The notes under the pieces are model-generated. The model was given only the letters and a program-made list of their open reading frames with translations. It did no database searches and was not told the origin of the DNA. A DNA stretch of 64,000 nt. It comes from Streptomyces violaceoruber. GTDB taxonomy: Bacteria; Actinomycetota; Actinomycetes; Streptomycetales; Streptomycetaceae. Below are positions 16,761 to 25,568 of the stretch, piece by piece. Within the stretch, counting starts at the first letter, position 1. Each line of letters begins with the position of its first letter. The translations under genes were made by a program, and so were the position numbers. The stretch is from positions 1 to 64,000 of the forward strand of contig JODI01000012.1 of assembly GCA_000720805.1 (NCBI GenBank). The letters are read 5' to 3'.

Positions 16761-19700
16761 GTGGCAGGGCGTCGTGAGGTGCCGGTGGATCCGACGGCGG
16801 GTCCGGTGCAGCGGTTCGCGTTCGAGTTACGCAAGCTGAGGGCGGAGGCGGACGGGATCACCTACCGGTCGCTGGCCCAGCGGGCGGGCTACTCGGTGAC
16901 CACGCTGTCGCAGGCGGCGGCCGGCGAGCAGTTGCCGACACTGCCGGTGGCCCTTGCCTATGCGGGGGCGTGCGGTGGAGACCTGGCGGAATGGGAGGCC
17001 CGGTGGAAGGAGGCGGTGGAGGAGTCCGCCGGTGACGGCTCTCGGGACGACGACGGACCACTCACTCCGTACCGGGGTCTGGCGCGGTTCGAGGCCGGGG
17101 ACAGCGGCCTGTTCTTCGGCCGGGAACAACTCACCGCCGACCTGGTCGACCTGCTGCGCCGTCGGCGGTTCGCCGCGGTCTTCGGTCCCTCCGGCAGCGG
17201 CAAGTCCTCCCTGCTGCGGGCCGGCCTGATACCCGTCCTCAGGCAGGCTCAGGAGCCCGGCCTGCGGCCGGCCGCGATCCGGATCCTGACCCCGGGCGAA
17301 CGCCCCGCCCACAGCCACGCGTCCCTGCTCACCCCCGCATCTCCCGGTGACGGCGGCGCCGGGGCGGACACGGTCGTGATCGTCGACCAGTTCGAGGAGG
17401 TCTTCACCCTCTGCCACGATGCCGCCGAGCGCGCTCGCTTCATCGATCTGTTGCTGACGGCCCGGCGGCCCGAGAGCCGCCTGCGGGTGCTGTTGGCGGT
17501 ACGCGGCGACTTCTACGGCCGCTGCGCCGAGCACCGCGACCTGGCCGACGCACTGCGCGATGCCAACCTCCTGGCCGGAGCGATGAGCCCGGCGGAACTG
17601 CGCGACGCCGTCGTCAAGCCGGCCACCGCCGCCGGACTGTCCGTGGAACGCGCCCTCACCGCCCGGCTGGTCAAGGAGGTCGCCGACGCGCCGGGCGGGC
17701 TGCCCCTGCTGTCCCACGCGTTGCTGGAGACCTGGCGCCGCCGCCGCGGCAAGACACTGACCATGGCGGGGTACGAGGCTGCCGGATGCCTGGACGGCGC
17801 GATCGCCAAGACCGCCGAGAAGGTCTACGCCGGGTTCACCGAAGGCCAGGCGGCCGCCGCCCGCCGGGTGTTGCTGCGCCTGGTCGTCCCGGGTGACGGT
17901 ACGCCCGACACCCGGCGTCCCGTCGAGCGCGCGGAACTGCCCGGCCTCGGCCGGGATGACACCGCCCAGGTGGTGGAGGCACTCGCCGGGGCGCGGCTGC
18001 TCACCCTGGACGGCGACACGGTCGAGATGGCCCACGAGGCCCTGATCACGGCCTGGCCCCGGCTGCGCGGCTGGATCGAGGAGGACCGCGAACGCCTGCG
18101 GGTGCACCGGAACCTGACCGAAGCGGCCCACACCTGGCAGGAACTGGGTCGCGAGGAGGGAGCCTTGTTCCGGGGAAGCCGGCTCGCCGCCGCCCGGGAA
18201 CACTTCGGTGGCGCACCGCGCGAGGACCTGACCGACGTGGAGCACGCCTTCCTCGACGCCGGCCGTGACCACGAGCAGAAGGGCCGTCGCCGGTACCGGC
18301 TGGTGCTCACCGCGGTCACCACCGCCCTGTGCCTCGCCCTCGTCGCCGCCGGCCTCGCCGTAGGACAGTGGCAGAGCGCCGTCACCGCCCAACGCCTGGC
18401 CCAGTCCCGGCAACTGGCCGCCCAGTCCGGTGCGTTGCTGGACTCCGAACCCGACCTCGCCTCACTGCTCGCCGTGCACGCCTACCGGACCAGTCCGACC
18501 CGCGAGGCCGCCGCCGCCCTGTTCGCGGCCGCGGCGCTGCCGCTGCGCAAGCGCCTGACCGGCGGCACCGAACCCGTGGACTCCCTCACTCTCAGCGCGG
18601 ACGGGCACACCCTCGCAGCCCAGAGCCGGGACGGCACAGTGCGGATCTGGGATCTTCCCGGAGGCCGGCTCCGGCACACGTTCACCGGCCACGACAGCGG
18701 CGAGGTCGCGGCGTTCAGCCCGGATGGACGCACCCTGGCTGTCGCCACCGGCGGGGTCGTACGCATGTGGGATCCGGTCACCGGCAGGAAACTCGGAAAC
18801 CTCACCATCCCCGGCGGTGCGATACGCGGGATCGCCTTCAGCCCTGACGGTCGTACCGTGGCCGCCGTCTCCGCGACGACTGTCCGGGTGTGGGACGTGA
18901 CCACCGGCCGCAAGCGGCACGGTTTCACAGGCCATCCCACCCCGGAATCGGTCGCCTTCGGCCCTGACGGACGTACCGTCGCCGCAGTGAGCCTCGGCGG
19001 ACTGGTGCGCGTGTGGGACGTGGCCACCGGCCGCACCCGGACCACCCACGACAGCCAAACCAAGGGCTACGCAGTGGCTTTCAGCCCTGACGGGCGCACC
19101 TACGCGGTTGTCCGCACCGACGGTTCGGTGCAACTGCGGGAGGTGGCCACCGGCATGGTCCGGCGCACCATCAGGGACGGTGCCGTCGGGTCGAACGAAC
19201 TGGCCTTCGCCCCGGACGGGCGGACCCTCGCCATTCCGGGCCGCGGGGACACGGTGCGACTGTGGGACACCGCCTCCGGCGCGCGACGGGCCACCGTGAC
19301 CGTCGGGCACCACGGACGGGGAGCCATGAGAGTGGCCCTCAGCGCCGACCGCCGCACTCTGGTCACCGGCAGCAATGCGGACCCCGCTATCCGCGTCCAC
19401 CGCCTGGCCGCCGATCCCCCGCAGACCACTCTGCCCGGCCCTGCCGGCACGTACAGCGGCGACTTGGCCTTCAGCCCGGACGGACGCACGGTGGCCACGG
19501 TCCGCCCGGGCCCGCCGGGCCGTGGGTCGGTACAGCTCTGGGATGCCGCAACCGGCGATCGCGAAGCCACCCTGGCACTGGACACCGGCCCGGCACTCCA
19601 GGAAGAGCCGCCGCCCGTCCCGGTTTCCCGCCTCGGGGTCGTCGGGTTCAGCCCGCGCGGGCGCGCCCTGGCTGCCAGGGTCATCAAGAACCGGACCACC

Positions 19701-20483
19701 ATGAAAAGAGTGATCGAGGTCCGGGAGGTCGCCACGGGCCGCCTTCGCCAAAGCCGCGCCGCGGGCGACATCGACACGGCGGTGTTCAGTCCCGACGGGA
19801 CACGGCTGGCCCTCGTCGGCCATGACGGATCGGTTCGGATCTGGCACCTTTCGACCGGTGTACTGCGCACCGCCTACCCGGGCCACGGCGGATCCGTCAG
19901 GGCAATGGCGTTCGCCCCGGACGGCCGCACACTCGCCGTCGCGCAGGTCAGGGCGGGTGACGAACAGGTCAGGCTGCTCGACGCGGCGACCGGCCGGACC
20001 CAGCGCACCATCAAGCCGAGCGCCGGGATGCTGCTGGCCCTCGCGTTCAGCCCGAACGGGCACACCCTGGCCACCGCGAGCAGCGCCAAGGGAGCCATGA
20101 AGACGTGGAACACACACACCGGTCGGCTTCAGGACAGCTTCAGTCTCAGCGGTGAGGTGGAGGCGCTGGCCTTCAGCTCCGATGGACGCACCCTGGCCGC
20201 GAGCAACGAACGAGGAGTCCACCTGTGGGACCTCGCCACCAGCCCGATCAGACGGACCCTGCCGACCCGTTCGCCCGGAGCGGTGGCGTTCGGCCCGGAC
20301 GGACGAACCCTGGCCATCGGCACGGGCAGCTCCGTCGAGCTGTGGCACGTCGACCTGCCCGACCCGGCCCGCGCGATCCGCGACATCTGCGCGGCCGTCG
20401 ACACCACGCTCACCCCTCTGGAACAGTCCCGCTACCTGCACGGCCAGTCCACCGGAACCGGCTGCCGGCCGGCCGCGCGGTAG
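16761..20483 (+). CDS. HTH-nSTAND NTPase with 14 WD40 repeats
   Basis: This 1240-residue protein starts at GTG 16761, eight bases after GGAGG. An N-terminal XRE-like helix-turn-helix (about residues 12-60, with YRSLAQRAGYSVTTLSQAA) is followed by an nSTAND-type P-loop NTPase: Walker A GPSGSGKSS at residues 142-150 and Walker-B-like VVIVDQFEEVF. A winged-helix and helical arm region comes next, then one hydrophobic helix near residues 514-535. About fourteen WD40 units (FSPDGRTLA...VRLWDxATG) run from residue ~605 to ~1203, enough for two seven-bladed propellers. A rare TTA codon sits at 16827-16829. The family is thought to be a ligand-triggered signalling switch, and relatives occur in defence and development. 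The trigger here is unknown. Confidence 0.9.
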   Translation: MAGRREVPVDPTAGPVQRFAFELRKLRAEADGITYRSLAQRAGYSVTTLSQAAAGEQLPTLPVALAYAGACGGDLAEWEARWKEAVEESAGDGSRDDDGPLTPYRGLARFEAGDSGLFFGREQLTADLVDLLRRRRFAAVFGPSGSGKSSLLRAGLIPVLRQAQEPGLRPAAIRILTPGERPAHSHASLLTPASPGDGGAGADTVVIVDQFEEVFTLCHDAAERARFIDLLLTARRPESRLRVLLAVRGDFYGRCAEHRDLADALRDANLLAGAMSPAELRDAVVKPATAAGLSVERALTARLVKEVADAPGGLPLLSHALLETWRRRRGKTLTMAGYEAAGCLDGAIAKTAEKVYAGFTEGQAAAARRVLLRLVVPGDGTPDTRRPVERAELPGLGRDDTAQVVEALAGARLLTLDGDTVEMAHEALITAWPRLRGWIEEDRERLRVHRNLTEAAHTWQELGREEGALFRGSRLAAAREHFGGAPREDLTDVEHAFLDAGRDHEQKGRRRYRLVLTAVTTALCLALVAAGLAVGQWQSAVTAQRLAQSRQLAAQSGALLDSEPDLASLLAVHAYRTSPTREAAAALFAAAALPLRKRLTGGTEPVDSLTLSADGHTLAAQSRDGTVRIWDLPGGRLRHTFTGHDSGEVAAFSPDGRTLAVATGGVVRMWDPVTGRKLGNLTIPGGAIRGIAFSPDGRTVAAVSATTVRVWDVTTGRKRHGFTGHPTPESVAFGPDGRTVAAVSLGGLVRVWDVATGRTRTTHDSQTKGYAVAFSPDGRTYAVVRTDGSVQLREVATGMVRRTIRDGAVGSNELAFAPDGRTLAIPGRGDTVRLWDTASGARRATVTVGHHGRGAMRVALSADRRTLVTGSNADPAIRVHRLAADPPQTTLPGPAGTYSGDLAFSPDGRTVATVRPGPPGRGSVQLWDAATGDREATLALDTGPALQEEPPPVPVSRLGVVGFSPRGRALAARVIKNRTTMKRVIEVREVATGRLRQSRAAGDIDTAVFSPDGTRLALVGHDGSVRIWHLSTGVLRTAYPGHGGSVRAMAFAPDGRTLAVAQVRAGDEQVRLLDAATGRTQRTIKPSAGMLLALAFSPNGHTLATASSAKGAMKTWNTHTGRLQDSFSLSGEVEALAFSSDGRTLAASNERGVHLWDLATSPIRRTLPTRSPGAVAFGPDGRTLAIGTGSSVELWHVDLPDPARAIRDICAAVDTTLTPLEQSRYLHGQSTGTGCRPAAR

Positions 20484-20487
20484 GACG

Positions 20488-21681
20488 TCAGGAACCGCCC
20501 TCCCCAGGCACGGCGGCCCTCACCGTACCTGCGGACGAGGCGGCGACGTGGGGCGAACGCGCGAGCGTCTGCGCCAGTTCCACCAGCCCGCCGGTGCCGG
20601 GGACTTCGGTCGCGTACAGCCGGTACGCGCTCGGTGTGGACAGGGGCGGCCGGCGGGCGGCGGCGCGGTGCGCGGCGTCGCTCACCATCGCCGCCTCGGC
20701 CGCGAGGCGGGCCTCGTGCGGGTCGCGGCCCGCGCGCAGGGCGGCGTCCAGGGCCTGTTCGCGGATCCGGTCGTCGAAGTACGGGGCGAGCGCCAACAGG
20801 GCGTCGTGGATGGAGACTTCACGCCAGCGCAGCCGGTCCCTGGGCGACTGCCACCAGGTGCTCGGCGGCTTCGGTGCGGTGGAGGCGAAGCGCACCCGGG
20901 ACCACAGCGGGCGCAGGCTGCGGTAGTCCTCGACACTGTGCCAGTGGGCGAGCGCCGCCGGCAGCAGCCTCGGCAGCACGAACCCGGCGGAGAACAGCAG
21001 CGCCGCCAGCGCGGCCATCGGGGGGGCCACCTCGGTGGACAGCACGTCGAGGTCGTGGCCGGTCCAACGCGCTACGACGGCCGTGTACTTGGCCAGCTGG
21101 AACCCCACGACGTCCAGCAGCGCGCCCGCCAGGATCAGCCCCAGCCCGGCCCGCAGCAGCCCGGTGACCTCGCGCCCCCACTTGACGCACACCACGCACA
21201 CCGCGCCCATCGCCGCGCTGTGCCCCAGCAGGTAGAGCACGGTCATCTCGCGCATGTACGGCGTGTTCGCGTAGTAGGTGTCGAGGTCGGTGAGCCGCTC
21301 GACGCGCGCGTCCGCCAGCGTGAACAGCGCGACGAGGGCGGCGATCAGCGCGCCGTACGCGGCGACGGCCCGCAGCACCAGGCGCCGGATCCGCTCCGGG
21401 GCACCGCCCCGCCAGTTGATCAGCAGGATGAGCAGGGAGCAGCTGTACGCCGAGAGCATGCCGTACGTGAGCGGGGCACCGAAGTTGGGGACGCCGGTGA
21501 GATCGTTGACGGCGGCCAGGGTGGCCGGCGCGGCGCAGACGAAGACGAGGGAGCCGAGCACGATGGCCGCGCAGGTGGACAGGGTCAGCGGGTCGCGCAG
21601 GGCGCTGGGCGACCGCCGGCGGAAGAGGGCCGCGCAGGTCAGCCCGAAGACCGCGGCCGCCAGATACACGACGAGGCTCAT
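20488..21681 (-). CDS. MAB_1171c-type putative membrane transporter, copy 1
   Basis: The 397-residue integral membrane protein has seven or so helices in its first ~240 residues and a soluble helical C-terminus. Family landmarks are LTGVPNFGAPLTYG, the DLDTYYANTPYMREM segment between helices, ARWTGHDLDVLST, and WREVSIHDALLALAPYFDD in the tail. All are shared with the two paralogues upstream in the same operon. NCBI models call such proteins MAB_1171c family putative transporters; no substrate is established. The stop lies five bases from the stop of the convergent STAND gene, and no stem-loop separates them. Confidence 0.78.
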   Translation of the reverse strand: MSLVVYLAAAVFGLTCAALFRRRSPSALRDPLTLSTCAAIVLGSLVFVCAAPATLAAVNDLTGVPNFGAPLTYGMLSAYSCSLLILLINWRGGAPERIRRLVLRAVAAYGALIAALVALFTLADARVERLTDLDTYYANTPYMREMTVLYLLGHSAAMGAVCVVCVKWGREVTGLLRAGLGLILAGALLDVVGFQLAKYTAVVARWTGHDLDVLSTEVAPPMAALAALLFSAGFVLPRLLPAALAHWHSVEDYRSLRPLWSRVRFASTAPKPPSTWWQSPRDRLRWREVSIHDALLALAPYFDDRIREQALDAALRAGRDPHEARLAAEAAMVSDAAHRAAARRPPLSTPSAYRLYATEVPGTGGLVELAQTLARSPHVAASSAGTVRAAVPGEGGS

Positions 21682-21892
21682 GCCCGGGAACTCCGTTCGG
21701 ACGATCGTGCGGCGGTGGGGGGACGGTGCGCCGCGGGCACCTGGTTCATGCGGTACCTGTCCGGATTTTCACGCCGTACGCGTCCGGCTGTGGACGCCGC
21801 ACCCGTTCGGACGTCCAGGACGTCCACGCCGGATCCATCCGGACACTCAGGCCGTACGCGAACGGACACTCATGCCGCACCCGTACGGACCC

Positions 21893-23086
21893 TCACGCCG
21901 TACCCGTCCGGGTCGTTCCGGCGCGCACGCGGGCGGCGGCGACGAGCGGGGAGGCGGTCAGCGCGTCGGCGACGGCCACGAGGGTGTCGGGCGCGGGGGC
22001 CCGGTCCTGGAAGCGTTCCGTCCCGTCCGGCGGTACGAGGGGGTCCCGGTCCGGGCCGTGCCGGTCACGTTCCTCCACGGTCGCCGCGGCGATGACCGCG
22101 GCCCACGCGGTCGCCTCGGCCCGCTTCAGGTCTTCGCTCTCCCGGGCCGCGGCCTCCAGGGTCCGCTCGTACAGGTCCGGGTCGAAGAAGGCGTCCAGGC
22201 TGCCGAGGGCGTTGTGGATGCTGGTCTGCCGCCACACCAGCCGGGTGGCGGGGGAGGCCCAGCGGGGCCGGGGCAGCCGCAGCGAGCGCCGGGTGAGGAA
22301 CTCGTCCAGTTCCCGTTCCAGCGGCTCCAGCCGGGCGAAGTCCCGCCGTGCCCGCCGCCACTGGGTCGTCCGGGGCCCGACGAGCGGGATCAGGATGCCC
22401 GTGACCGTCATCAGGGCGGCCACTCCGGCGGCGGCCGGCGAGACCGTCGTACTCAGTCCCGACCAGTCGCGGCCGGACCAACGGGCCACCACCGCCGCGA
22501 GTTTGGAGATGCTGTACCCGGCGTTGCACAGCGTCCCGAGGCCCAGCACCACCAGGCCCGCCCGGAGCCAGCCGCGTACCTCGCGGGCCCAGCGCAGCGA
22601 GGACACCGTGGTGACGCTGGCGGCGGCGAGGTGACCGGCCAGGTACAGCACGATCATCTCGGCGATGAACGGGGTGGTGGCGTAGTAGGTGTCCAGGTCG
22701 GTGCGGCGTTCCACGGGCGCGTCGCCCAGGGCGAAGGTGACGGCGATGCCGAGCAGTACGAAGACGTACGCCACGATCCAGCGGCGTGAGGTGCGGTGCA
22801 CGTGCGGTCCGCCCCGCCAGTAGACGACCAGTACCTGGGAGGCGGCGCTGTACGCGGTGATCGACGCGTACGTCAGCGGGGCGGCCAGGTTGGGGATGTC
22901 GCTGAGGTGGTTGACCGCGGCGACCGTCGGCTCGGCCCCGAGGAAGAAGCAGACTCCGGCCAGGCCCAGGACGGCACAGATCGCCCGTAGATAGGGGTCG
23001 CCGCGGTGCCGTACCAGGTCGGGGGCCTTCGCCACGAGGCCGAGCCACAGCAGGCCACAACTCACGTAGTTGATCAGGCCGTTCAT
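21893..23086 (-). CDS. MAB_1171c-type putative membrane transporter, copy 2
   Basis: The 397-residue paralogue shares the same landmarks: DIPNLAAPLTYASIT, DLDTYYATTPFIAEM, ARWSGRDWSGLST and WRQTSIHNALGSLDAFFD. I chose ATG 23086 (MNGLINYV) because it overlaps the stop of the metalloprotease gene in an ATGA, implying coupled translation. The 211-bp gap to copy 1 holds Arg/Val-rich spurious frames only. Presence beside an ImmA/IrrE-like protease suggests a signalling pair rather than a simple nutrient transporter; that is inference. Confidence 0.78.
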   Translation of the reverse strand: MNGLINYVSCGLLWLGLVAKAPDLVRHRGDPYLRAICAVLGLAGVCFFLGAEPTVAAVNHLSDIPNLAAPLTYASITAYSAASQVLVVYWRGGPHVHRTSRRWIVAYVFVLLGIAVTFALGDAPVERRTDLDTYYATTPFIAEMIVLYLAGHLAAASVTTVSSLRWAREVRGWLRAGLVVLGLGTLCNAGYSISKLAAVVARWSGRDWSGLSTTVSPAAAGVAALMTVTGILIPLVGPRTTQWRRARRDFARLEPLERELDEFLTRRSLRLPRPRWASPATRLVWRQTSIHNALGSLDAFFDPDLYERTLEAAARESEDLKRAEATAWAAVIAAATVEERDRHGPDRDPLVPPDGTERFQDRAPAPDTLVAVADALTASPLVAAARVRAGTTRTGTA

Positions 23087-23628
23087 CTTCGGGGCCCGCG
23101 GTAGTCGAGCGCGGCGCCGATGCGTCCGGCGATGTCGTCCTGGGCGCCCTCGCCCGACGCCGGGTCGTCGCCGTCCGCCGCGGCCTCCAGCCAGGGCCGC
23201 AGCCGGCCGCTCATCAGCATGCCGAACCGGTCGGCCTCCTGCTCGTCGTCCAGGCTGAAGTCGGTTCGCGCGGCGACGGGCCGCAGGGGACTTCCGACGC
23301 TGGTGGGAGGACGGTCCGCGCCCTGCTGATGCATGTGCCACACCTCATGACAGAAGATGACGATCTGATGCCATACCGCGGCCCGCCGGTCGACGACGAC
23401 GATGTCCTGGGTGTCGCCCTCCAGCCACAGGCCGCTCGCGGTGTGCGGCGGGAACACCTCCCGGCGCACCACGACCTCCCGGCCCCGCCACCGGCTGACG
23501 GAGTCCACGAGCGCGTCGAACAGGGCCTCCGGGTCCGCGGGAACCGGGGCCCGCAGGGGTCCGATGAGCACGGCGGCCAGCCGGCGCATCTCCTTCCTGC
23601 CGCGCACCGTCGCCAGGTGCCGGGCCAT
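23083..23628 (-). CDS. ImmA/IrrE-like zinc metalloprotease domain protein
   Basis: This 181-residue soluble protein has the zinc-protease motif HEVWH (H94, E95, H98), preceded by IVVVDRRAAVWHQIVIFC. Further on, DDEQEADRFGMLM supplies the likely third zinc ligand (E in EQEAD). This matches ImmA/IrrE-type proteases, which cleave XRE repressors in phage and stress systems, and NCBI often labels actinobacterial members toxin-like. It lies between copies 2 and 3 of the membrane proteins, 13 bases after copy 3 and overlapping copy 2. An AAAGGA precedes its ATG. No partner XRE repressor is encoded in this operon, although the convergent STAND protein carries an HTH. Confidence 0.8.
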   Translation of the reverse strand: MARHLATVRGRKEMRRLAAVLIGPLRAPVPADPEALFDALVDSVSRWRGREVVVRREVFPPHTASGLWLEGDTQDIVVVDRRAAVWHQIVIFCHEVWHMHQQGADRPPTSVGSPLRPVAARTDFSLDDEQEADRFGMLMSGRLRPWLEAAADGDDPASGEGAQDDIAGRIGAALDYRGPRR

Positions 23629-23640
23629 GCGTCCTTTCAG

Positions 23641-25398
23641 TTACCTCACCTCCGGCGCGACGGCGGCCGGACCGGCCACCGGGGTCGCCACGGCCGCGAC
23701 CGCCGCGTCGGCCGCCCGGGCCCGCACCGCGTCGATCACCTCGGTCCACCGCAGCGCCCGCGAGACGGCCCCGATCTCCCGGAGCAGGTCGGTGGTGTCG
23801 GGGTCGCCCATCCCTCCGCTCCGTGGCGCGGTGCTCCCGGAGACCCCGTCGGGCTGACGGCCGCCGGCCCGCTCCCGTGCGGAGGCGGCACCCACGGCCG
23901 CGCGGTCGTCGACCGTCTCGTCCACCACGGCCGTACGCCCGCGCGGGGCGGGGCCCTCATCACCCAGGGACACTCCCGTTCCCCGCGGCGGGACGCGGTC
24001 CGCCACTCGTACGGCCTCCTGCGGCCGCGCGTCCACGGACCCGTTCACCGGCGGCGTCGTCGGGTCGTCGGCCGCTGACCCCACCACGGCCGCCCGTCCG
24101 CGCGGGGCGGGACCCTCTTCCCGCAGCGGTCCTCGCGTGCCCCGCGGCGGGAGGCTGCCCGCCGCTCGTACGGCCTCACGCGGCCGAGCACCCGCGGACA
24201 CCTCCGCCGCCCCGCTCACCCGTCCCGACGAGTGCCGCCGGCCGACGTCGGCCCGGTCCGCCCCGTTCGCCAGGTCCTCTCCGTCCGCCCCCGAGGGAGC
24301 CGCCACCCCCGCCGGGCCCGTCCCCGCCTCCACCAGCTCCAGGATCGCCACCGCCGCCGCCACGGCCTTCGCCCGGTCCGGGGTGAACCCGAGGGTGAGG
24401 GCGGCGTCGTAGGAGCGGGCGCGCAGGTCCTCGTCGAGGTGACTGGCCAGCGGGAGCAACGTGTCGCGGATGAACGTCTCGCGGCGGGTCAGGCGCAGTT
24501 CCGGGGTGGCGCGCAGCAGGAAGGGCAGCCCGTGGCCGTTGACGCGGCGGGTCAGCAGGTACAGCGGACGCAGTTCGTGGTGGGCCAGCCGGAGGCGCCG
24601 GCGCTCGTGCAGGTACTGGCCGGCGTGCGGCAGGATGAAGCCGACGGCGATCAGGACGGCCGACAGACAGGCCACCGGCGGGGCGACGACGGTGCTCAGC
24701 CAGTCCAGGTCGTGCCCGGTCCAACGGGCCGTGACCGCGGTGAGTTTGGCGGCGTCGAACACCAACTGGCTGGCGTAGCCGAGGCCGAGGAACTTCAGTC
24801 CCCAGCGCAGCCAGGCGTCGAGGCCGTGGGTGCGTACCCAGTTCCAGATCAGCCGGGAGGTGATCACGGTGGCCACGGTGTGCGCGAGCAGGTAGAGCAG
24901 GATCTCCTCGCGCATGAACGGGGTGGTGGCGTAGTAGGTGTCCAGGTCCCGCAGCCGTTCCACGGGCGCGTCGGCGAGCGCGAACAGCACCCACAGGGCC
25001 ACGATCACCGCGGAGTAGACCGCGATCACCCAGCGCATCGCGCGCCGGGTGCCGTCCGAGCGGTCGGACAGCCCGTTGCGCCAGGCGATGATCAGCAGCA
25101 GACAGGAGCCGCAGAACGCGGTGAGCAGCGAATAGACCAGGGGCGCCGAGATGTTGGGCACCCCGGTGACCCGGTTCGTCCAGACGATCGTGGAGGGCGT
25201 GACGAACACGAACACAGCGCAGGCGAGCAGCAGCAGCCCGCCGACCGCGCGCAGCAGCGGGTCCTTCCACAGCCGGATGATCGTGGGCAGTTTGATCGCC
25301 AGCGCGGTGGCGAGCACCGCGGTGGGAATCCAGAAGGAGATGGCGTACATGCTGAGTTCGAGGTCGTAGCGCGCACCGAGGCCGAGGGCGTACGCCAC
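23641..25398 (-). CDS. MAB_1171c-type putative membrane transporter, copy 3, with repeated linker
   Basis: The first ~340 residues align with the other two copies (VPNISAPLVYSLLT, DLDTYYATTPFMREE, ARWTGHDLDWLST, RRETFIRDTLLPLASHLDE). An added ~200-residue disordered tail then contains an in-frame duplication of 53 codons (PPRGT...EGPAPRGR twice, about 23922 and 24081). The last ~50 residues look helical again (TTDLLREIGAVSRALRWTEV). GTG 25398 has a strong GGAGGAGGGGAGG ribosome site; MYAISFW at 25350 is the alternative. It is the first gene of the operon. Confidence 0.75.
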   Translation of the reverse strand: MAYALGLGARYDLELSMYAISFWIPTAVLATALAIKLPTIIRLWKDPLLRAVGGLLLLACAVFVFVTPSTIVWTNRVTGVPNISAPLVYSLLTAFCGSCLLLIIAWRNGLSDRSDGTRRAMRWVIAVYSAVIVALWVLFALADAPVERLRDLDTYYATTPFMREEILLYLLAHTVATVITSRLIWNWVRTHGLDAWLRWGLKFLGLGYASQLVFDAAKLTAVTARWTGHDLDWLSTVVAPPVACLSAVLIAVGFILPHAGQYLHERRRLRLAHHELRPLYLLTRRVNGHGLPFLLRATPELRLTRRETFIRDTLLPLASHLDEDLRARSYDAALTLGFTPDRAKAVAAAVAILELVEAGTGPAGVAAPSGADGEDLANGADRADVGRRHSSGRVSGAAEVSAGARPREAVRAAGSLPPRGTRGPLREEGPAPRGRAAVVGSAADDPTTPPVNGSVDARPQEAVRVADRVPPRGTGVSLGDEGPAPRGRTAVVDETVDDRAAVGAASARERAGGRQPDGVSGSTAPRSGGMGDPDTTDLLREIGAVSRALRWTEVIDAVRARAADAAVAAVATPVAGPAAVAPEVR

Positions 25399-25486
25399 AC
25401 GCCTCCCCTCCTCCTTCTCCTCCTCCTTGGTTTTCCGAGGTTACGCGCCCTGACGTGTCGCCGTCAGGCGAGTCGTGTCCAAAGCA

Positions 25487-25515
25487 TTGACCTGGAAGCG
25501 CTTTCTATCTACCGT
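25487..25515 (+). promoter_or_regulatory. promoter with LacI-type dyad in the spacer, ABC-transporter operon
   Basis: A -35 box TTGACC (25487-25492) and a -10 box TACCGT (25510-25515) are separated by 17 bases. The spacer contains GGAAGCGCTTTCT, whose AAGCGCTT core is the classic LacI/GalR-family operator half-site pair. A repressor bound there would cover the RNA polymerase site. Confidence 0.7.
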
Positions 25516-25540
25516 CGCCGTTCGAAGTCACGGGCGTGAT

Positions 25541-25555
25541 TCGACATACCGAACA
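25541..25555 (+). promoter_or_regulatory. shared dyad motif TCGACATACCGAACA (copy 1)
   Basis: This imperfect palindrome starts 31 bases after the start of the -10 box, thus around +20, and 28 bases before the solute-binding-protein ATG. A near-identical element, TCGATATATCGAACA, stands at the same relative place in front of the GH43 gene at 55.6 kb. The consensus is TCGAYATAYCGAACA. Confidence 0.6.
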
Positions 25556-25568
25556 GTTAGGGCAGGGC

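Noticed and set aside
18462..20441. Minus-strand frame of 659 codons opposite the WD40 repeats
   Set aside because: Its apparent repeats (VRAEG) are the mirror of the WD40 codons; high GC content keeps such frames open.
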